64,000 nt of DNA. Origin: Microcebus murinus (taxonomy: Eukaryota > Chordata > Mammalia > Primates > Cheirogaleidae). The translations under genes and the position numbers were made by a program. This document shows positions 59,284-64,000 of the stretch, one piece after another (within the stretch, counting starts at the first letter, position 1; every line of letters begins with the position of its first letter). Where the stretch lies: NCBI RefSeq assembly GCF_040939455.1, contig NC_134104.1:138172501-138236500 (forward strand). Reading direction: 5' to 3'. Below the pieces are notes generated by a model. The model saw nothing but the letters and a program-made list of their open reading frames with translations, was not told the origin of the DNA and made no database searches.

Positions 59284-62200
59284 ATGGCTCAAGACAGAAA
59301 TCATAGCAACAACATCCAACCCAACAGAATGATCAGTAATCTACCTTACCTATCAGTTCTCTCAATAAATGTGAATGGCTTAAACTCTCCACTCAAGAGA
59401 CATAGGCTGGCTGAATGGATAAGAAAATACAGGCCAAGTATATGCTGTCTTCAGGAAACACATTTAACCTGCAAGGATGCACATAGACTAAAAATAAAAG
59501 GGTGGAGATCAATATTCCAAGCAAATAGAAGCCAAAAGAAGGTTGGCGTGGCAGTTCTAATTTCAGACGATTTAGTTTTTAAACCAACAAAAGTAGTAAA
59601 AGACAAAGAGGGTCATTATATAATGGTGAAGGGCACAGTCCAACAAGAAGAGATAACAATTTTAAATATATATGCACCCAACTTAGGTGCACCCAGATTC
59701 ATAAAGCAAACCTTACTGGAGCTAAGCAAATGGATTAATAGCAACTCCATAATCGCCGGGGATTTCAACACCCCACTGACGGCACGAGACAGATCCTCCA
59801 AACAGAAAATTAATAAAGAAATAATGGACTTAAACAAAACTCTAGAACAATTGGGTCTGACAGACATCTACAGAACATACTACCCAAAATCCACTGAATA
59901 TACGTTCTTCTCATCAGCTCACGGGACATTCTCTAAGATTGACCATATCCTAGGACACAAAGAAAATCTCAAGAAATTTAAAAAAATAGAAATCATACCA
60001 TGTACCTTCTCAGATCACAGTGGAATAAAAGTAGAAATCAACCCTAACAGAAACTCACATTTCTACACAAAAACGTGGAAATTAAACAACCTCCTACTAA
60101 ATGATTACTTCGTAAATGAAGAAATCAAGACGGAAATAAAAAACTTCTATGAAGAAAACGACAATGGAGAGACAAGTTATCAACTCCTCTGGGACACAGC
60201 TAAAGCAGTTCTGAGAGGAAAGTTTATCTCCATAAATGCCTATAACCAAAAGGCAAGAAGATCACAAATAGACAATCTAATGAAACGACTCAAAGAGCTG
60301 GAAAAAGAAGAACAGACCAACCCCAAACCCAGCAGAAGAAGTGAAATCAACAAGATCAAATCAGAACTAAACGAAATTGAAAACAGGAAAGCTATTCAGG
60401 AGATTAATAAAACAAAAAGTTGGTTCTTTGAAAAAATAAACAAGATTGACACGCCGTTGGCTAAGCTAACGAAAAGCAGAAAAGAGAAATCTCTAATAAG
60501 CTCCATCAGGAATAAAAAAGGAGATATCACAACTGATCCCAAAGAGATACAAGATACAATTTATGAATACTACAAAAATCTTTATGCACACAAACTGGAA
60601 AATGTGGAGGAAATGGACAAATTTCTAGAAACACACAGCCTCCCTAGGCTCAACCAGGAAGAAATAGATTCCCTGAACAGACCAATCTCAACAGCTGAAA
60701 TAGAAACAGCAATTAAAAATCTCCCTAAAAAGAAAAGTCCCGGTCCAGATGGCTTCACACCTGAATTTTACCATACTTACAAAGAAGAACTAGTACCTAT
60801 CTTGCAGAAACTATTCCACAACATCGAGAAGAACGGAAACCTCCCCGACACCTTTTATGAAGCGAATATTACCCTGATACCAAAACCAGGAAAGGATGCA
60901 ACAAAAAAAGAAAACTACAGACCAATATCCCTAATGAATATAGATGCAAAAATTTTCAACAAAATCTTAGCTAACCGAATACAGACACTTATCAAAAAAA
61001 TAATCCACCACGACCAAGTGGGCTTCATCCCAGGGATGCAGGGATGGTTCAACATACGTAAATCTATAAATGCAATTCACCACATAAACAGAAGCAAAAA
61101 CAAAGACCACATGATCCTTTCAATAGATGCAGAAAAAGCTTTTGACAAAATTCAACACCCTTTCATGATACGAACACTTAAGAAAATAGGCATAGAAGGG
61201 ACATACCTAAAATTGATACAAGCCATATATGACAGACCCATAGCCAACATCATACTGAATGGGGAAAGATTGAAATCATTCCCACTTAGAACTGGAACCA
61301 GACAAGGCTGCCCACTATCTCCACTTCTGTTCAACATAGTGCTAGAAGTCTTGGCTACAGCAATCAGACAAGAAAATGGAATCAAAGGTATCCAAATAGG
61401 GGCAGAAGAGATCAAACTTTCACTGTTTGCTGATGATATGATATTGTATCTAGAAAACCCCAAGGATTCAACCAAGAAACTCCTGGAACTGATCAATGAA
61501 TTTAGTAAAGTCTCAGGATACAAAATTAATACACAGAAATCAGAGGCATTCATATACACCAACAACAATCTAATTGAGAACCAAATCAAAGACTCAATTC
61601 CCTTCACAATAGCAACAAAGAAATTAAAGTACCTAGGAATATATTTAACCAAAGAGGTAAAAGACCTCTACAGGGAGAACTATGAAACACTGAGGAAGGA
61701 AATAGCAGAGGATGTAAACAGATGGAAATCCATACCATGCTCGTGGATCGGCAGACTCAATATCATCAAAATGTCTATACTACCCAAACTGATCTACAGA
61801 TTCAATGCAATACCTATTAAAATCCCATCAGCATTCTTCACAGATATAGAAAAAATAATTTTACGCTTCGTATGGAACCAAAGAAGACCCCGAATATCAA
61901 GAGCAATTCTAGGCAACAAAAACAAAATGGGAGGCATTAATATGCCAGATATCAAACTATACTACAAAGCTGTAGTAATTAAAACAATATGGTATTGGCA
62001 CAAAAACAGGAATATTGACCAGTGGAACAGATGTGAGAATCCTGATATAAAACCATCCTCATATAGCCATCTCATCTTTGACAAAGCAGACAAAAACATA
62101 CGCTGGGGAAAAGAATCCCTCTTCAATAAATGGTGCTGGGAAAACTGGATAGCCACCTGTAGAAGGCTAAAACAGGACCCACACCTTTCACCTCTCACAA

Positions 62201-63159
62201 AAACCAACTCACGCTGGATAACAGACTTAAACCTAAGATATGAAACTATTAGAATTCTAGAAGAAAAAGTTGGAAACACTCTCCTAGACATCGGCCTGGG
62301 CAAAGAGTTTATGAAGAAGTCCCCAAAGGCAATCACAGCAGCAACAAAAATAAATAAATGGGACATGATCAAACTACAAAGCTTCTGCACAGCCAAAGAA
62401 ATAGTCATGAAAGTAAACAGACAGCCTACAGAATGGGAGAAAATTTTTGCATCCTATGCATCCGATAAGGGACTGATAACTAGAATATACTTAGAACTCA
62501 CGAAAATTAGGAAGAAAAAATCAAATAACCCCATTAAAAAGTGGGCAAAGGACTTGAACAGAAATTTTTCTAAAGAAGACAGAAGAATGGCCAACAAACA
62601 TATGAAGAAATGCTCAACATCTCTAATCATCAGGGAAATGCAAATCAAAACCACAATGAGATATCACTTAACCCCAGTGAGAATGGCCTTTATCAAAAAA
62701 TCTCCAAACAATAAATGCTGGCGTGGTTGCGGAGAGAGAGGAACACTCCTACACTGCTGGTGGGACTGCAAACTAGTTCAACCTCTGTGGAAAGCAATAT
62801 GGAGATACCTTCAAGCGATCCAAGTGAATCTACCATTTGATCCAGCAATCCCATTGCTGGGCATCTACCCAAATGATCCAGTGACACTCTACAAAAAAGA
62901 CACCTGCACTCGAATGTTTATAGCAGCACAATTCATAATTGCAAGGCTGTGGAAACAGCCCAAGTGCCCATCAATCAAAGAATGGATTAATAAAATGTGG
63001 TATATGTACACCATGGAGTACTATTCAGCTCTAAGAAACAATGGTGATATAGCACACCTTATATTTTCCTGGTTAGAGCTGGAACCCATACTACTAAGTG
63101 AAGTATCCCAAGAATGGAAAAACAAGCACCAGATATATTCTCCAGCAAACTGGTATTAA
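59284..63159 (+). CDS. L1 ORF2 protein, endonuclease and reverse transcriptase
   Basis: 1291 aa, against 1275 in human L1. ORF2p nicks DNA and primes cDNA synthesis at the nick. The endonuclease (about 16-255) keeps N29, E58, D160, N162, D244 and H245 in the usual motifs (INVNG, QETH, GDFNT, SDHS), each offset by +15 from human. The reverse transcriptase (about 500-790) has a [12 protein letters not shown] block at 541-552, [22 protein letters not shown] at 671-680 and the catalytic FADD at 715-718 (human D702/D703). The Cys-rich zone has C1145, C1149, H1157 and C1162. The first ATG has A at -3 and G at +4; the next Met is residue 16, close to where the human protein starts. No stops or frameshifts. 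Confidence 0.97.
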   Translation: MAQDRNHSNNIQPNRMISNLPYLSVLSINVNGLNSPLKRHRLAEWIRKYRPSICCLQETHLTCKDAHRLKIKGWRSIFQANRSQKKVGVAVLISDDLVFKPTKVVKDKEGHYIMVKGTVQQEEITILNIYAPNLGAPRFIKQTLLELSKWINSNSIIAGDFNTPLTARDRSSKQKINKEIMDLNKTLEQLGLTDIYRTYYPKSTEYTFFSSAHGTFSKIDHILGHKENLKKFKKIEIIPCTFSDHSGIKVEINPNRNSHFYTKTWKLNNLLLNDYFVNEEIKTEIKNFYEENDNGETSYQLLWDTAKAVLRGKFISINAYNQKARRSQIDNLMKRLKELEKEEQTNPKPSRRSEINKIKSELNEIENRKAIQEINKTKSWFFEKINKIDTPLAKLTKSRKEKSLISSIRNKKGDITTDPKEIQDTIYEYYKNLYAHKLENVEEMDKFLETHSLPRLNQEEIDSLNRPISTAEIETAIKNLPKKKSPGPDGFTPEFYHTYKEELVPILQKLFHNIEKNGNLPDTFYEANITLIPKPGKDATKKENYRPISLMNIDAKIFNKILANRIQTLIKKIIHHDQVGFIPGMQGWFNIRKSINAIHHINRSKNKDHMILSIDAEKAFDKIQHPFMIRTLKKIGIEGTYLKLIQAIYDRPIANIILNGERLKSFPLRTGTRQGCPLSPLLFNIVLEVLATAIRQENGIKGIQIGAEEIKLSLFADDMILYLENPKDSTKKLLELINEFSKVSGYKINTQKSEAFIYTNNNLIENQIKDSIPFTIATKKLKYLGIYLTKEVKDLYRENYETLRKEIAEDVNRWKSIPCSWIGRLNIIKMSILPKLIYRFNAIPIKIPSAFFTDIEKIILRFVWNQRRPRISRAILGNKNKMGGINMPDIKLYYKAVVIKTIWYWHKNRNIDQWNRCENPDIKPSSYSHLIFDKADKNIRWGKESLFNKWCWENWIATCRRLKQDPHLSPLTKTNSRWITDLNLRYETIRILEEKVGNTLLDIGLGKEFMKKSPKAITAATKINKWDMIKLQSFCTAKEIVMKVNRQPTEWEKIFASYASDKGLITRIYLELTKIRKKKSNNPIKKWAKDLNRNFSKEDRRMANKHMKKCSTSLIIREMQIKTTMRYHLTPVRMAFIKKSPNNKCWRGCGERGTLLHCWWDCKLVQPLWKAIWRYLQAIQVNLPFDPAIPLLGIYPNDPVTLYKKDTCTRMFIAAQFIIARLWKQPKCPSIKEWINKMWYMYTMEYYSALRNNGDIAHLIFSWLELEPILLSEVSQEWKNKHQIYSPANWY

Positions 63160-63369
63160 CTGAGTAGCACCTAAGTAGACACATAGGTGCTACAGTAATA
63201 GGGTATTGGGCAGGTGGGAGGGGGGAGGGGGGCGGGTATATACATACATAGTGAGTGAGATGTGCACCATCTGGGGGATGGTCATGATGGAGACTCAGAC
63301 TTGTGGGAGGAGGGGGGGAAATGGGCATTTATTGAAACCTTAAAATCTGTACCCCCATAATATGCCAAA

Positions 63370-63371
<2 letters not shown>
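63160..63371 (+). other. L1 3' UTR with G-tracts
   Basis: Runs of G at 63201-203, 208-210, 216-218, 220-225, 227-232 and 234-236 satisfy a G-quadruplex pattern. A second G-rich patch (GGGAGGAGGGGGGG) lies at 63305-63318. G-rich 3' UTRs recur across mammalian L1s. The block CACCATCTGGGGGATGG then GAAACCTTAAAATC is shared with 26318-26462. Confidence 0.85.

Positions 63372-63374
<3 letters not shown>
63369..63374 (+). terminator. L1 polyadenylation signal
   Basis: AATAAA fused to the start of the A tail. Readthrough transcripts using a downstream host signal would be possible, as for other L1s. Confidence 0.85.

Positions 63375-63414
<40 letters not shown>
63372..63414 (+). repeat. L1 poly(A) tail, A43
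   Basis: 43 A without interruption. The last five merge with the A-starting TSD, so the true tail end is ambiguous by up to five bases. Confidence 0.93.
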
Positions 63415-63415
<1 letters not shown>

Positions 63416-63424
63416 AAGTCACTG
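63410..63424 (+). repeat. 15-bp TSD, right copy
   Basis: AAAAACAAGTCACTG, perfect match to 56854-56868. Confidence 0.93.
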
Positions 63425-63878
63425 TTCACTACTCAACATAATTAAATGCACCAAGATTATTTCCTTTTCTAAGTAAGCAATGTACTAGTCAATCATTACT
63501 TATAACATGATCCATTTATATAATTAAACTATATTTTCAGGATTTGTGTGCTATTTGTAGAGGAATAATGAGGTCTTTAATAACAGAATTTCATGCTTGA
63601 ACTCTCACATCTTTGGAGGAAAGAAATCCAATGTTCTGGAGTGGATGATGGAAATACCAAAGAAAAGAACATGCTACCCTTTTCTGTCCTCTAGATTTAG
63701 CATAGATCCTCTGGAAAGCCACTAATATCTAACAAAATAAGTGCTCTCCCACCCCTCTTTTAAAGCTCTAGTGCTGCCAATCTAAGTAGAATACAAATGA
63801 CACTTTTTCTTACTGTGTAATTGAGTCACAGACTCATGCACTGAAAGAATGAATGGACATGCTGGAGATGAGCACAGC
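63425..63878. other. Unassigned DNA
   Basis: No gene or repeat recognised. Confidence 0.4.
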
Positions 63879-64000
63879 TGCTATGGACTGAATTGTGTCC
63901 TCCCAAAATTCATTTTTGAAGTCCTAACCCTCAATGTGACTGTATTTAGAAATAGGGCAGTTAAGAAGATAATTAAGGTTAAACGAGGTCATAATTGTGA
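63879..64000 (+). mobile_element. MLT1-type MaLR LTR, cut by the window edge
   Basis: TGCTATGGACTGAATTGTGT, then CCCAAAATTCATTTTTGAAG, 'tgtgactgtatttagaaatagg' and GAGGTCATA: the start of an MLT1 LTR. Its remainder lies beyond 64000. Confidence 0.85.

Larger units (their letters stand above)
56869..63414 (+). mobile_element. Full-length, apparently intact L1 (LINE-1)
   Basis: About 6.55 kb: 5' UTR, ORF1, 41-nt spacer, ORF2, 3' UTR, A43 tail, perfect 15-bp TSD. A pure tail, an error-free TSD and two uninterrupted ORFs indicate a recent insertion. CpG dinucleotides in the 5' UTR are still frequent, again arguing against long methylation-driven decay. L1 moves by target-primed reverse transcription in the nucleus after ORF1p/ORF2p bind their own mRNA in the cytoplasm. 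Whether it is active cannot be read from sequence alone. Confidence 0.97.

Noticed and set aside
61152..61652. 166-codon antisense frame inside L1 ORF2, and similar ones at 61962-62408 and 59616-59867
   Set aside because: Shadow frames of ORF2 caused by its A-rich codon usage.

Overview
The window reads as non-coding, repeat-rich nuclear DNA from a primate, most likely a strepsirrhine (lemur or loris group). The best evidence is two dimeric Alu elements (39245-39572 minus, 53211-53559 plus). They carry a middle linker reading like GGCCAACTAA-CATATATAG and a right arm ending GAGCTAGGCTGACGCCACAGCACTC. As I recall the families, this is the strepsirrhine Alu form and not the haplorrhine one. The L1 3' tails, with long G-tracts followed by CACCATCTGGGGGATGG and CCCCATAATATGC, also look lineage-specific. 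The species cannot be fixed from the sequence alone.

No host protein-coding gene, tRNA, rRNA or recognisable small RNA gene is visible. Apart from the L1 frames, the open reading frames lack recognisable domains, sit inside repeats, or are low-complexity. The window behaves as a gene desert, or as deep intronic or intergenic DNA.

Layout: 1-7464 is mostly unassigned, with a hAT-Charlie element (5022-5367) and an L2 end. 7465-8303 is an 839-bp DNA transposon with its own terminal inverted repeats and a GC-rich core. 8304-20000 holds old L1 pieces of several ages, a MaLR LTR and a 265-bp direct duplication (16074-16338 / 17468-17731) at about 98% identity. 20000-36000 is old L1, MIR, MER5A, MER20 and MaLR LTRs. 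36900-43010 is dominated by L2, into which an Alu, an LTR and a MER1-type hAT element have inserted. 45862-46185 is a MER2/Tigger element with TA flanks. 47740-49680 is a decayed L1. 50930-52700 is an L2 split by a 5'-truncated young L1 with a 19-bp target-site duplication (TSD).

The dominant feature is a full-length L1 at 56869-63414. It has a GC-rich 5' UTR of about 1.37 kb starting with a YY1-type motif, an intact ORF1 (334 aa), an intact ORF2 (1291 aa, with endonuclease, reverse transcriptase and Cys-rich residues in place), a G-tract 3' UTR, a poly(A) signal, an uninterrupted run of 43 A and a perfect 15-bp TSD. It looks recently inserted and possibly retrotransposition-competent. ORF1 protein binds the L1 RNA and ORF2 protein nicks target DNA and reverse transcribes. 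The shorter L1 tails in the window (19084, 26318, 51024) are probably earlier products of related machinery. I found no convincing undescribed gene system; the most unusual items are the L1 itself, the 98% local duplication, the 839-bp transposon and a filler-containing L1 junction.
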